Source: Dolichospermum compactum NIES-806
Lineage (GTDB): Bacteria > Cyanobacteriota > Cyanobacteriia > Cyanobacteriales > Nostocaceae
Assembly: GCF_002368115.1 (NCBI RefSeq)
Contig: NZ_AP018316.1
Span: forward strand, 593,246 to 642,387
DNA: 49,142 nucleotides
Direction: 5' to 3'
Below, piece after piece: positions 21,692 through 31,217 of the stretch. Under the pieces are notes generated by a model. That model saw only the letters and a list, made by a program, of their open reading frames with translations, was not told where the DNA came from and ran no database searches. The position numbers and the translations under genes were made by a program. Numbering within the stretch: position 1 is the first letter of the stretch; every line of letters starts with the position of its first letter.

Positions 21692-23422
21692 CTATTTTCT
21701 CTTTTCTCGATGATTAGCAGCTTGTAATAATAAAGATTCCGCAAAAGAAATTGCTTCATTTGCAGATTTACCACCAGCTAACTGTGCCAATTCTTCCCGT
21801 CGGGTAGTTAAATTATCTAAACTTGTCACCCTCACCACAGTCCGCTGTTCATCATTACTATTTCTGGCTTTATTAATAACTAATTTATCAACGCGAAAAT
21901 GACGATCTGCCATTGCTGCAACCAAAGGTTGATGAGTTACACATAATACTTGATGTCCTTGACTAAGTTGGTGCAATTTTTCCGCTATGGCTTGGGCAAC
22001 TCTTCCAGAAACTCCCACATCAATTTCATCAAATATCATTGTTCCTACTTCATTACCTTGATTAAAACAGGCTTTTAAAGCCAATAAAAAACGGCTCATT
22101 TCCCCACCAGAAGCAATTTCTGTTAATGGTTGAATAGGTTCACCGGGGTTAGGACTAAACATAAAAGTAATTTTGTCTGCACCTGTAGCTGTCGGAGAAA
22201 TGGGGACAATCTCTACTTGAAATTTTACCTTATCCATTGCTAACGGCTTGAGTTCAGCTAATAAGCGAGATTCTAGATTAGCCGCAGTTTGACGACGTAA
22301 TTGGGTTAATTGTTGACTAATTTGATAAAGTTCTTGTAAATATAATTGTTCTTGTTGTTCTAAAGTTTCGATAGATTGTTCGCTATTATTTAATTCAGCT
22401 AATTCAGTTTGAATACGTTCATAATAAGAAATAGCTTCCGTCAGAGTCGGTCCATATTTGCGACAAATTTGTTTTAATTCCCGTATCCGTTCATCCACCT
22501 CTTCCAACCGCTGGGGATCTGCTTCTAACCCTTCTCCATAAATACTAATTTGTCTCCCCACTTCCATTACCGCTGCGATCGCATCCCGCACCAATTCCAA
22601 CAGAGATTGTAGTTGAGAATCATACTCCACCATGTGAGTTAATGTCATCTCTCCATCGGCTAATAAATCAGTAGCCGTGCGAGTTTCCTGATCATCTTGA
22701 TACAAAGCCTGATAAACTTTGTAACTCATTTGTTGTAAATCCACAACATGATTGAGGCGTTCTCGTTCTTGATTTAATTGTTCCATTTCCTGGGCATCAT
22801 CAAGATTAGCAGCGCCCAATTCTTGTACTTGATATGTTAATAAATCCAATTGTTGCAGCCGTTCCCGTTCCGATGTCCGGCGTTTTTCTAGTGCTTGACG
22901 AGCTTGTTGATATAGAATAAAAGCAGCAGCGACATTTTGGCGTTTGTGCAACAAAGCATCACCACCATATAAATCTAACCAATCTCGAACTTGGGCAGAT
23001 TGTCCCACTTGTACGGTTTGCCCTTGTGCCGTAATTTCTACTAAACTATCCCGTAATCCTGCCATTAAGGGGCGATTTACCAGCACTCCATTTACTCTTG
23101 ATCTGCTGCGGATATTACTAGTAGTGGTGGCAATTTCCCGACTAATGATCACAGCATTATCATCGGTTAAATCAATTTCTTGTTCACTCAACCAAGCAGC
23201 TAAAGGCGGAGTCACGCTAAAAGTCGCCTCCACTATCGCGCGATTTGTGCCAGTCCGAATTACTCGACTGGAGACTTTACCACCTAAAACCGCATCAATG
23301 GCATCTAATATAATTGATTTTCCTGCGCCGGTTTCTCCAGTTAATACATTCAAACCCGCACCAAAATCCAATTCCAGATGATCAATTAAGGCGAAATTTT
23401 CAATTCTTAAATATAGCAGCAT
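21692..23422 (-). CDS. recN: DNA repair ATPase RecN
   Basis: 576 residues, full length. An SMC-like ATPase for double-strand-break repair. Walker A GETGAGKS at residues 29-36; a long coiled-coil middle (about 150-380) of Glu/Gln/Arg/Leu heptads; ABC signature IASGGEMSRF near residue 430; Walker B TMIFDEIDVGVSG near 460; and the H-loop VTHQPLVAAMADRHF after it. The start MLLYLRIENFALIDHLEL is typical for RecN. Start ATG 23422. Gap upstream of about 200 bp with no gene. Confidence 0.96.
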   Translation of the reverse strand: MLLYLRIENFALIDHLELDFGAGLNVLTGETGAGKSIILDAIDAVLGGKVSSRVIRTGTNRAIVEATFSVTPPLAAWLSEQEIDLTDDNAVIISREIATTTSNIRSRSRVNGVLVNRPLMAGLRDSLVEITAQGQTVQVGQSAQVRDWLDLYGGDALLHKRQNVAAAFILYQQARQALEKRRTSERERLQQLDLLTYQVQELGAANLDDAQEMEQLNQERERLNHVVDLQQMSYKVYQALYQDDQETRTATDLLADGEMTLTHMVEYDSQLQSLLELVRDAIAAVMEVGRQISIYGEGLEADPQRLEEVDERIRELKQICRKYGPTLTEAISYYERIQTELAELNNSEQSIETLEQQEQLYLQELYQISQQLTQLRRQTAANLESRLLAELKPLAMDKVKFQVEIVPISPTATGADKITFMFSPNPGEPIQPLTEIASGGEMSRFLLALKACFNQGNEVGTMIFDEIDVGVSGRVAQAIAEKLHQLSQGHQVLCVTHQPLVAAMADRHFRVDKLVINKARNSNDEQRTVVRVTSLDNLTTRREELAQLAGGKSANEAISFAESLLLQAANHREKRK

Positions 23423-23621
23423 TTAAATAATCCTCAGATTGCAGACTTCCCCGGTTTCAAATTATGTTATGCCTACGGCACGCTGCGCGAACGCGCAAAG
23501 GCACAAAGGAGCAAAGGTGAAGATTTTTAATTTTCCTTTTTTCTACTTGAATATAGCTTCGTTAAAAACCCAGATGTGTAGAGGTTTAGCTCATGCTTTA
23601 CCCCTACCTGTAGAATCAACG

Positions 23622-25730
23622 TTATGCTATGGGAAATAGAGTAATGGTTGTATCTCCACTTCCAGCCGCTAATATTTTACCATCTGGACTGAAGGCAATT
23701 GAGTAAATTACAGAATCAGTACATTTGACACTAGAAATTTCTTCTCCACTAGCTACTGACCATAATTTCACTGTTTTATCTTTACTAGCGCTCGCTAAAA
23801 TCTGTCCATTGGGACTATATGCAACGGCACAAATATAATCAGAGTGTCCTGATAAAGTTTTAATTTCTTGACTAGTTTCTAGATTCCAAAGTTTAATAGT
23901 TTTGTCTTGACTACCACTAATTAAAGTTTTTCCGTCGGGACTAAATGCTAGAGATGTAATCCCTCCAAACCAATCAGAATGTCCTGTTAAAGTTTTCACT
24001 TTATTTTCAGCTAATTGTAAAATTTTGATAGTTTTATCATTACCACCTGCACCACTAGCTAATAGTTTACCGTCGGGACTAAAAGTTACAGATAAAACAT
24101 CATCGGTATGACTTTTGAAAGAGTAAACTTCTTTTCCTGTTTCTAATGACCACAGTTTAACTGTTTTGTCTTTACTTCCACTGGCTAAAATTTTCCCCAA
24201 GGGACTAAATGCAACAGCATAAACCCTTTCTTCGTGTCCTGTAAAAGTGAAAACTTCTATTCCTAAATTTACATCCCATAATTTAATAGTTTTATCATCA
24301 CTGCCACTGACTAAAAATTTGCCATCTGGACTAAAACCTACGGAATTAATCCCTCTAGACCAAGAATATTCTCCATGTCCTGCAAAGGTGCGATGTTGCT
24401 GAGTTGCTAAATCCCACAATTTAATGATTGTATCATCACTACCACTTGCTAAAAATCTCCCATCTGGACTAAAAGCTACAGAGAGAACTTTATTTTCATG
24501 TCCTTTGAGAGTACCAACAAATACTAATTTTTCGGTGTTTTCATCTGATGAAGATGTGGTAGGAATTACTTCTAGTGTTTTTTGATAATTATCTGATTCT
24601 TCTAGACTTGATTTATTTGCTTGTGACGGGTTAAACCAAGTATCTAATTCCGTCAATATCTCCAATGTTTTCAACGATTCATTAATAGAATTTCCAATAG
24701 AATCTAAGTTATTAATTCTGTTAATTTCTTCTCTTTCTTGACTTGCTGTTTCTGGTATTGGATTTGTTTGCAAATTTGATTTATTTTCAACCTGTAACGG
24801 TTGTATTAAAGCTGTAAATAAACTATCTAATTCGGTTAATCCATCTAATTTTGTTAACCGTTGGTTAATAGAATCGAAAACGTCGTTATTGTTGGAACTT
24901 TCACTTTCTTGTTTTGCTTTAATTTCACTTATTTCTTGGTTTTGTTCTAAAATTGTTTGATGTAATTTCTGTGTTGAATTATCAATTTGTGCAAATCGAG
25001 AATTAACAACTTCGATTTGTTGATGAATCTGAGTAAATTCCTGACTTTGATTTTCTTGACTGTCACGTAATTCTGCTAATTGCTGTTGATTGCTTTCATT
25101 GCCATTTTTGATAGAAGTTTCAATTTCTGCAAATCGAGAATTAAAGACTTGTAGCTGTTGATTAATTTGTGATAATTCAGTTTTCAATTCTGCAATATTT
25201 CTCAAATATTCATCTTTATCAACATTAGAGTTCAAACTTTCTAGAGAAATATCTAATTGCTGCAACCGATTATTGACAATTTGCATTTGTTGATTAACTG
25301 CATTAAATTCCGTACTCAATTTTTGCATTGATATTTTAATTTTCTGGTCAACAATTTGACTAATTTCCTGTTTATAAACTTCAAGTTTTCCCAAACGTTC
25401 ATTAATTGCCATCTCAATTGTTTGGTCAATAATTTGGCTGAGTTGTTGTCTCCAAGCTTCGATTTGTTCCAAACGTTGATTAGAGGTATTCATGGTTTTT
25501 TCAACTTGGTAAAATTCTTCAGTGATATTTTGCAAACTTGTTTGTAATTGCTCAATTTGTGATTGGGAATAATTCAACTTAGGACGATTGACTAAATTTA
25601 AAGCTATACTTAGACTCAGGGGAATAACCGCATAAACTACTTGTTGCGTCACTGTCGCTACTATTGTTCCCAATATTGATATCCCTAAGCATACATACTC
25701 GCTAACTTCTAGCAACTGACGATTATTCAT
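23622..25730 (-). CDS. Membrane-anchored coiled-coil WD40 protein
   Basis: 702 residues. N-terminal helical hairpin of two hydrophobic stretches (about 12-45), then a very long coiled coil with Gln/Glu-rich heptads (about 50-330) in which IEQL, RLEQIEAW, NSRFAEIE and NSRFAQID motifs recur every 40-60 residues. An Asn/Ser/Glu-rich linker (about 330-395) follows, then seven WD40 blades (about 400-702), each with GH...FSPDGK.LASGS.DKTIKLW. Seven blades make one complete propeller. There is no kinase, NACHT or protease domain, unlike most large cyanobacterial WD40 proteins. A scaffold or tether at a membrane is likely; partners unknown. Confidence 0.88.
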   Translation of the reverse strand: MNNRQLLEVSEYVCLGISILGTIVATVTQQVVYAVIPLSLSIALNLVNRPKLNYSQSQIEQLQTSLQNITEEFYQVEKTMNTSNQRLEQIEAWRQQLSQIIDQTIEMAINERLGKLEVYKQEISQIVDQKIKISMQKLSTEFNAVNQQMQIVNNRLQQLDISLESLNSNVDKDEYLRNIAELKTELSQINQQLQVFNSRFAEIETSIKNGNESNQQQLAELRDSQENQSQEFTQIHQQIEVVNSRFAQIDNSTQKLHQTILEQNQEISEIKAKQESESSNNNDVFDSINQRLTKLDGLTELDSLFTALIQPLQVENKSNLQTNPIPETASQEREEINRINNLDSIGNSINESLKTLEILTELDTWFNPSQANKSSLEESDNYQKTLEVIPTTSSSDENTEKLVFVGTLKGHENKVLSVAFSPDGRFLASGSDDTIIKLWDLATQQHRTFAGHGEYSWSRGINSVGFSPDGKFLVSGSDDKTIKLWDVNLGIEVFTFTGHEERVYAVAFSPLGKILASGSKDKTVKLWSLETGKEVYSFKSHTDDVLSVTFSPDGKLLASGAGGNDKTIKILQLAENKVKTLTGHSDWFGGITSLAFSPDGKTLISGSQDKTIKLWNLETSQEIKTLSGHSDYICAVAYSPNGQILASASKDKTVKLWSVASGEEISSVKCTDSVIYSIAFSPDGKILAAGSGDTTITLFPIA

Positions 25731-25898
25731 GGTAACTGGTATTACTTGTCAAGTTGTGATAAATTTATCACAAATTATACTCAATAAAACTAAAAAAATA
25801 AAACTTTACGTTCCTAATAGTCGGTTTTAACCGACTTTAGCTATAAGACAGGGAATTTATTCCCTGGATTTTGGAATATAGCGGTTCTCGATTGAGTG

Positions 25899-25958
25899 AG
25901 ATACAAGAACCCCACCCCCAACCCCCTCCCCGCAAGCGATGAGGGGGCTATGATGTAT
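25899..25958. repeat. GC-rich dispersed repeat, inverted copy 2
   Basis: The reverse complement of this stretch (TACATCATAGCCCCCTCATC etc.) matches 2,236-2,296 with about four differences in 60 bases. Orientation is opposite to copy 1. The gap 25,731-26,055 also has a PHS-like GTCGGTTTTAACCGAC palindrome at 25,821-25,836; no gene. Confidence 0.8.
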
Positions 25959-25997
25959 CTCATGCAAGTGCATACCGCTATATCAATTTTTGAATAC

Positions 25998-26055
25998 AAT
26001 TATATATCTTGACAATTGCATAAAATTTCCAGATGTCAATACCCTAGTAAATTCG
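25998..26055. repeat. Copy of the SLH-gene upstream region
   Basis: ATTATATATCTTGACAAT, then CATAAAATTTCCAGATGTCA and ATACCCTAGTAAA, recurs at 26,962-27,015, upstream of the intact SLH gene, with a couple of differences. The match ends where the terminal repeat of the next element begins. Confidence 0.8.
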
Positions 26056-26214
26056 GGCGTTGCTGATTAAGGGTATGAATTTTAGTCTCACGCAAAGGCG
26101 AGGCAGCGCGGTCTTGGGGGTTTCCCCCATGAGCGACTGCCGTAGCAAAGACGCACTGAGGTTTGAGTTTTAAAGATTCAATTTGGGAATTTCATACCTC
26201 AATTCAACAACGCC
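26056..26214. mobile_element. 159-bp MITE-like element
   Basis: Imperfect 28-bp terminal inverted repeats: GGCGTTGCTGATTAAGGGTA from 26,056, and the complement of the right end reads GGCGTTGTTGAATTGAGGTA, both followed by TGAA. The interior is a GC-rich run with short palindromes (GGGGGTTTCCCCC). No protein is encoded. It joins the upstream copy (25,998-26,055) to an SLH coding fragment (26,215-26,312), with the roughly 360 bp between them in the intact locus missing. Confidence 0.75.
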
Positions 26215-26312
26215 ATTTTTCCCAACCAGTTAAACGTGCATATCTGCCTTTTGGAGATGTTCCTGATACACATTGGGCAATAAACGCGATTAAGAAAATT
26301 TATGAAACTGGA
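26215..26312 (+). pseudogene. SLH-domain fragment, partial duplicate of the 27,207 gene
   Basis: Translation gives FSQPVKRAYLPFGDVPDTHW and AINAIKKIYETGF. The intact gene at 27,207 has FSQPVKRAYIPFVDVPQTHW and AINAIKKVYETGF at residues about 56-90. The fragment is preceded by the MITE and runs out after ETGF into an ACAGGGAACAGGGAACAG repeat. It is a broken duplicate, not a gene. Confidence 0.85.
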
Positions 26313-26592
26313 TTTTATCTGTTCCCTGTTCCCTGTTACCTTCCTTTGTAATGCTGATTCCATTTTGCCAAAGTTCATATTCACTGATATCAATATCCTC
26401 ATTCCAAACCAACGCATAACCACCTGAATCAATGATAAAATTTCTGAAAAATGCCGGATTTTTTAAAGGAGAAAACATTGGGTTATCTAATAATTTAGAG
26501 ATATCATATTTTTTTAGTTCGTTATTTGTAAACTTAATGATCAAGTTATGATCATCTATAGCTTGAGCAGAAACAATACGAGCAGGTTTCAT
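26290..26592 (-). CDS. DUF2442 protein
   Basis: 100 residues from ATG 26592. DUF2442 fold: MKPARIVSAQAIDDHNLIIKFTN, then the YDISKLLDNPMFSPLKNPAFFRNFIIDSGGYALVWNEDIDIS block with the SGGYALVWNEDID core typical of the family. DUF2442 genes are commonly paired with DUF4160 in toxin-antitoxin-like modules, as here. The last 15 or so residues (EQGTDKIQFHKFS) read through the ACAGGGAACAG repeat and the antisense of the SLH fragment, so the natural C-terminus, probably near ISITK, has been replaced. Confidence 0.88.
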   Translation of the reverse strand: MKPARIVSAQAIDDHNLIIKFTNNELKKYDISKLLDNPMFSPLKNPAFFRNFIIDSGGYALVWNEDIDISEYELWQNGISITKEGNREQGTDKIQFHKFS

Positions 26593-26604
26593 CAAAACTC
26601 TCCA

Positions 26605-26853
26605 TTATTTTAAAGGTGGCAGTTTATTAAACTCTTGGCTATTCCACATATTGAGCAGTTCTTTCTGATACAATGTAGCCCATTCTATTACCATTTTTTC
26701 AGCACGACTGGGTAAATCTCCTTCAATAATTTTTAAAGACTCAATACCAACTAAGGCATTATACTCACCGTAAACTGCATGAAAATGAGGAGGTGGGTGA
26801 TCAGCAAAGAAAATTTTGATAACTATTCCATAAAACCGTGTAACTTCTGGCAT
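26605..26853 (-). CDS. DUF4160 protein
   Basis: 82 residues from ATG 26853 (MPEVTRFYGIVIKIFF); an in-frame reading to 26880 is less likely. The DUF4160 signature is clear: FFADHPPPHFHAVYGEYNALVGIE with the HPPPHFH motif, then LPSRAEKMVIEWATLYQKEL near the C-terminus. It is 12 bp upstream of the DUF2442 gene in one minus-strand pair. The pair is presumed to be toxin-antitoxin-like, but no activity is established, and which member would be toxic is not known. Confidence 0.9.
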   Translation of the reverse strand: MPEVTRFYGIVIKIFFADHPPPHFHAVYGEYNALVGIESLKIIEGDLPSRAEKMVIEWATLYQKELLNMWNSQEFNKLPPLK

Positions 26854-26861
26854 AAAGATAT

Positions 26862-26945
26862 AGGACTTACGCATTGACAAGGAGTATCATCTAGGAATGA
26901 CACACTGTACAAATTAACCTTCCTTCCGCAATCCTAATTTTTAGA
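26862..26945. repeat. TAGGACTTACGCA-type dispersed repeat
   Basis: ATAGGACTTACGCATTGACA begins a repeat-like segment upstream of the DUF4160 gene. Such TAGGACTTACGCA ends recur in Nostocales genomes at IS or MITE borders. I cannot find its partner end in this window. The remaining gap to 27,206 holds the duplicated upstream segment (26,962-27,015) and the SLH-gene promoter region. Confidence 0.4.
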
Positions 26946-27206
26946 TATAAATACTTGCAGATTATATATCTTGACAATAACATAAAATTTCCAGATGTCA
27001 ATACCCTAGTAAAATCGTTGGCTTATTGATTTCATTCTCAATAATCTTGAGAATTAACCGAGCATATTCTCAACAAACATAGAAATGTGATTTTTTTGCA
27101 GAAGAGAGATTTAAAAAACTTATCTGTCTGACTGCATTGCTAGAAAATTAGCAGTTATGACTTAAAAATTGCTAAATTAACAGAAGATGTAACTATCTCC
27201 TTAAAT

Positions 27207-29237
27207 ATGGTATCTACTCCTATAACTTTCTCCGATATTCAAAATCATTGGTCCCGACCATTTATAGAAGCTTTAGCAGCACGGCGGATTATCAGCGGTT
27301 ATCCTGATGGAACTTGTCGCCCCAATAACCCTGTAACTCGCGCTGAATTTGCTGCCATTATCGCTTCAGTTTTTTCCCAACCAGTTAAACGTGCATATAT
27401 CCCTTTTGTAGATGTTCCCCAGACCCATTGGGCAATAAACGCGATTAAGAAAGTTTATGAAACTGGATTTTTGACAGGTTATCCGAACAAGCGGTTTGGG
27501 GTAGATGAAAGTATTGCTAAGGGTGATGCTTTAGTCGCAATTGTCAATGGTTTGGGAATTGCGGGGAAAGTTGACCTGGATTTAGTGAGTAAACTGGCAG
27601 AAATTTATCAAGATGGATCTTTAATTCCTTACTATGGAATTAATCAAATAGGTTTGGCGACCCGTGCTGGTTGGGTGGTGAATTATCCCAACGTCAAAAT
27701 ACTAAATTATAAAACAGCTGCTACTCGTGCAGATGTGGCAGTGATGGTTTATCAGGCTTTAGTGTATTTGGGAAAAGCGGAAAAAATTCCTTCTGATTAT
27801 ATTGTTGCAGCGCCTATCACCACAACGATTCCTACACCTAAACCGACAACCTCCAATACTGTTAAAGTAAATCATCGGCGAGAATTTCGAGGTGCTTGGG
27901 TTGCGACTGTGTGGAATAGTGATTGGCCTTCTAAGCCAGGACTGTCTGTGGAACAGCAAAAAGCGGAGTTGGTAGCGATTATTAAACAGTTACAAGCTTT
28001 GAATTTTAACGCTTTAGTTTTGCAAGTCAGACCGGAAGGTGATGCTGTATATGCTTCTGAGTTAGAACCTTGGAGTGCTTGGATTACGGGAACGCAGGGA
28101 AAAGCACCATCACCATTTTATGATCCTTTGGAATTTGCGATCGCCCAATGTCATCAACGCAATATTGAATTACACGCCTGGTTTAACCCTTACCGCGCTA
28201 GAGCTAACAGTCAAGTTTCTACTGTTCGTCCCCACATTGCCGTGACAAATCCCGAAGTTGTTTATCAATGGGGTAGTCAACTATGGATGGACCCCGGTGC
28301 AAAAATCGTTCAAGACAGAGCATACAACGTCATTATTGATGTTGTCCGCCGTTATGATTTAGATGCGATTCATTTAGATGATTATTTTTACCCCTATCCC
28401 ATATCTGGTAAACCTTTTCCCGATCATAAAACCTACGCAGCTTATAAAGCCAGTGGCGGTAAACTGAGTTTAGAAGATTGGCGACGGGAAAACGTCAATC
28501 AAATGGTATTGCGACTTTCCCAAGGAATCAAAGCCACCAAACCTCATGTGAAATTTGGAATTAGTCCTTTTGGTATTTATCGTTCTGGAGAACCTGCGGG
28601 AATTGTCGGGTTAGATGCCTATAATGTTCTCTATGCAGATTCTAAAAAATGGTTACAGCAAGGCTGGATAGATTATATTGCTCCTCAACTTTACTGGCGG
28701 ACTGACCAAACTAAACAAGGTTATCAAACTTTGCTGAAATGGTGGACAGAAATTAATACCAAACAGCGTCATGTCTATGCAGGTAACAATCTCGGACAAC
28801 TAGATGGGAAGGAATGGAAAAACAGCGAAATTGTCAAGCAGATTCAGATTTCTCGGAATTTAGCAGGTAGTTTATCTTTGGGTAATATCTTTTTCAGCAT
28901 GACTGGCATTAAAGAAAATCGTCAAGGCATTGCTGACCAATTTAGAACCGATTATCCCACACCTGCCTTAGTTCCTACTATGTCATGGCAAAGTTCCATC
29001 ACGCCACCACCTCCCAAAAACCTCAAGTTTATGGATGGAAAATTAAATTGGGAAGCAGGAGATAATCAACCTGTGCGTTCTTGGACTCTATATTTGCAAA
29101 ATAGCAATAATTGGATAATTCAACGCATTTTATCCGCTGGTACTACCTTTGCGACAGTTCCACCGGGAACTTATGCAGTCTGTGCTGTGGATAGATTAGG
29201 GAATGAAAGTGCAGGTGTGATGATTACTGTAACTTGA
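27207..29237 (+). CDS. SLH-domain GH10-like (DUF187) cell-envelope protein
   Basis: 676 residues. Three N-terminal S-layer homology repeats (about 5-60, 65-125, 130-190), the first with FSDIQNHWSRPFIEALAARR and ISGYPDGTCRPNNPVTRAEF. A Thr/Pro linker (about 197-222) follows. A glycosyl-hydrolase-like DUF187/GHL10 domain comes next (about 225-565), with EFRGAWVATVWNSDWPS, FNALVLQVRPEGDAVYASEL, ELHAWFNPYRAR and DAIHLDDYFYPYP motifs. A small fibronectin-III-like module closes it (about 590-676). It probably binds the cell wall or S-layer and cuts or binds an envelope glycan. No classical signal peptide is seen at the N-terminus, which is usual for this cyanobacterial group. A broken partial copy lies 1 kb upstream. 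Confidence 0.92.
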   Translation: MVSTPITFSDIQNHWSRPFIEALAARRIISGYPDGTCRPNNPVTRAEFAAIIASVFSQPVKRAYIPFVDVPQTHWAINAIKKVYETGFLTGYPNKRFGVDESIAKGDALVAIVNGLGIAGKVDLDLVSKLAEIYQDGSLIPYYGINQIGLATRAGWVVNYPNVKILNYKTAATRADVAVMVYQALVYLGKAEKIPSDYIVAAPITTTIPTPKPTTSNTVKVNHRREFRGAWVATVWNSDWPSKPGLSVEQQKAELVAIIKQLQALNFNALVLQVRPEGDAVYASELEPWSAWITGTQGKAPSPFYDPLEFAIAQCHQRNIELHAWFNPYRARANSQVSTVRPHIAVTNPEVVYQWGSQLWMDPGAKIVQDRAYNVIIDVVRRYDLDAIHLDDYFYPYPISGKPFPDHKTYAAYKASGGKLSLEDWRRENVNQMVLRLSQGIKATKPHVKFGISPFGIYRSGEPAGIVGLDAYNVLYADSKKWLQQGWIDYIAPQLYWRTDQTKQGYQTLLKWWTEINTKQRHVYAGNNLGQLDGKEWKNSEIVKQIQISRNLAGSLSLGNIFFSMTGIKENRQGIADQFRTDYPTPALVPTMSWQSSITPPPPKNLKFMDGKLNWEAGDNQPVRSWTLYLQNSNNWIIQRILSAGTTFATVPPGTYAVCAVDRLGNESAGVMITVT

Positions 29238-29420
29238 CTCCTAACCCTAACGAAAAGACTTTTATTCAAATTTATTTTGACAGGTAAATGAGCGATCGCT
29301 CACAAAAATCTCAATTAGATTGTTTGTAGTGGTAACATTATCGTGGTCTCAAAAGGAACTTAACCCTTTGAATACCTCATAACTTATACTCAACACGGCT
29401 TAATTACTTGATTTTATGGG

Positions 29421-29448
29421 TAGGGGTTTAGCAGTGCTAAACCCCTAC
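29421..29448. repeat. Palindromic repeat TAGGGGTTTAGCAGTGCTAAACCCCTA
   Basis: A 28-base near-perfect palindrome. A second copy differing by one central base lies at 31,043-31,071. Both lie outside genes, one on each side of the hsdM-hsdS remnant. The rest of the 29,238-29,536 gap has a HIP1 octamer at 29,292 and no gene. Confidence 0.85.
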
Positions 29449-29536
29449 AAATCTGCGGTTTTCGTGATTTTACAAAAGTCCATGTCTCAACCGTTTTTAG
29501 TATAAAAACTAAACTGAACAACTAAATTTATCACCT

Positions 29537-30532
29537 ATGTCAGAAGAGCAACGTCGTCAGCTACAGCAGCAACTTTGGAAGATAGCCGATGATTTACGCG
29601 GGAAAATGAACGCCGATGAATTTCGGGACTATATGCTGGGCTTTATTTTTTACAAATATCTTTCTGAGAAAATAGAACGCTTTGCTGATGGCATATTAGA
29701 AGGAGACGGGCTGAAATTTGCCGAATTAACAGAAGATACAGCCGAAGGTGTGGAGATTGTCAAAGCGGTACGGGATGCCACTGTGGAAGCATTGGGGTAC
29801 TTTTTGAGTCCGTCGGAGCTTTTTAAGACCATCGCCCTCAAAGGTAGCAATAAACAGGACACTAATAACGAGGGTGAGGGTTATAACTTCATTTTGGAGG
29901 ATCTGACGAAGATTCTCAAAAACATTGAACAGAGTACCCTGGGGACAGATAGCGCCGATGATTTTAGTAACTTGTTTGAAGATTTAGACTTGACTTCATC
30001 CAAACTAGGGGCAAATGAAAAAGCCAAAAATGAATTAGTTGCTAAAATATTGGTACATCTGAATAAGATTGACTTTAGGCTGGATGATACAAACGCCGAT
30101 GTCTTGGGTGATGCTTATGAGTATTTGATTGGTGAGTTTGCTAGTGGTGCGGGGAAGAAAGCCGGAGAGTTTTATACACCGCAACCTGTTTCGACTTTAT
30201 TGGCCAAGTTGGTAACGAGTGAGAAACCAAACTTAAAAACCGTGTATGATCCCACCTGTGGAAGTGGTTCGCTGTTGTTGCGGGTGAAGCGGGAAGCGGC
30301 TCATGTTGATAAGATATACGGGCAGGAAATGAACCGCACGACTTACAACTTGGCGCGGATGAACATGATTTTGCATGATGTCCATTATGCAGATTTTGAT
30401 ATCCAGCTAGAGGATACCCTAGAACATCCCCAACATAGAGATTTACGCTTTGAGGCGATTGTGGCAAATCCGCCTTTTTCGGCAACATGGAGTGCTGATC
30501 AATTATTGATGAGTGATGACCGTATCTTTTAA
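29537..30532 (+). pseudogene. hsdM: Type I DNA methyltransferase HsdM, 3'-truncated
   Basis: 331 residues present of the 500 or so usual for HsdM. The N-terminal helical HsdM_N domain is complete (WKIADDLRGKMNADEFRDYM). The methylase core has the AdoMet-binding motif I DPTCGSGSLL (about 237-246) and catalytic motif IV NPPF (about 311-314). Translation breaks off at LLMSDDRIF, exactly where family members continue DDRF... into the rest of the methylase and the S-interaction tail. After this point the sequence is in frame with HsdS. A deletion joining hsdM to hsdS is the simplest reading. Confidence 0.9.
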
Positions 30533-30918
30533 AAGAGAATGATTTAGTAATTGGTATGGATGGTTCTAAAGTTGGTAGAAATTCTGCACTTGTAAAAGAT
30601 GGTAATGTAAATTCTCTACTTGTTCAGCGTGTTGCAAGATTAAGACAGAAAGCAACATCTTCAATATTTTTTATTTTTCAGCATATAAATTCGACTAGTT
30701 TTCATGCTTATGTTGATAAAGTGAAAACAAGTTCAGGTATTCCGCATATCAGTGCAAAACAAATCAAAGAATTTGAAATAAATTTTCCTTGTTTAGCTGA
30801 ACAAACCAAAATAGCTAATTTCTTAACTACACTTGACGAAAAAATTACCCAATCTCAAACCTATCTGGAAACAGTAAAACAATACAAACAAGGCTTACTA
30901 CAACAAATGTTTATTTAA
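30523..30918 (+). pseudogene. hsdS: Type I specificity subunit HsdS, 5'-truncated
   Basis: From about 30,523 the frame reads YLLKENDLVIGMDGSKVGRN, which matches the middle of HsdS target-recognition domains. It then continues KTSSGIPHISAKQIKEFEI and the conserved coiled coil EQTKIANFLTTLDEKI ending KQYKQGLLQQMFI. The first 200 or more residues, including target-recognition domain 1, are missing. An internal ATG at 30,556 gives a 120-residue open frame, but a functional HsdS is not possible. The coiled coil and second domain portion are typical type I. Confidence 0.88.
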
Positions 30919-31042
30919 TGAATTGACTATAACACAACTAACATTTATACTAATGTTTAAACCTGTGGATACTCAGGTTGTTATGATATACTAAGCGCGG
31001 GTAGAAAATAGATTTTTGTAAACTTGGGAAAAACCTAGATTT

Positions 31043-31071
31043 GTAGGGGTTTAGCACTGCTAAACCCCTAC
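31043..31071. repeat. Palindromic repeat, second copy
   Basis: GTAGGGGTTTAGCACTGC and its complementary half form a near-perfect hairpin like the one at 29,421. The 300-bp gap between the hsdS remnant and vapB holds this and AT-rich DNA only. Confidence 0.85.
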
Positions 31072-31217
31072 CCGTTAAATCTAACTATCAAGCCGTTTGT
31101 TAGTATAACTGAAATATTACCCAATTTCAGCATATAAGGCAATAACTCAAGATTCCACCTAATTCCGGCAATCTCTCAACAAAATCATTCAGATTTTACA
31201 CAACCGAGGACAAAGCC

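Noticed and set aside
29537..30918. Functional fused HsdM-HsdS protein
   Set aside because: The two parts are in different frames, a stop follows DDRIF, and essential parts of both proteins are missing.
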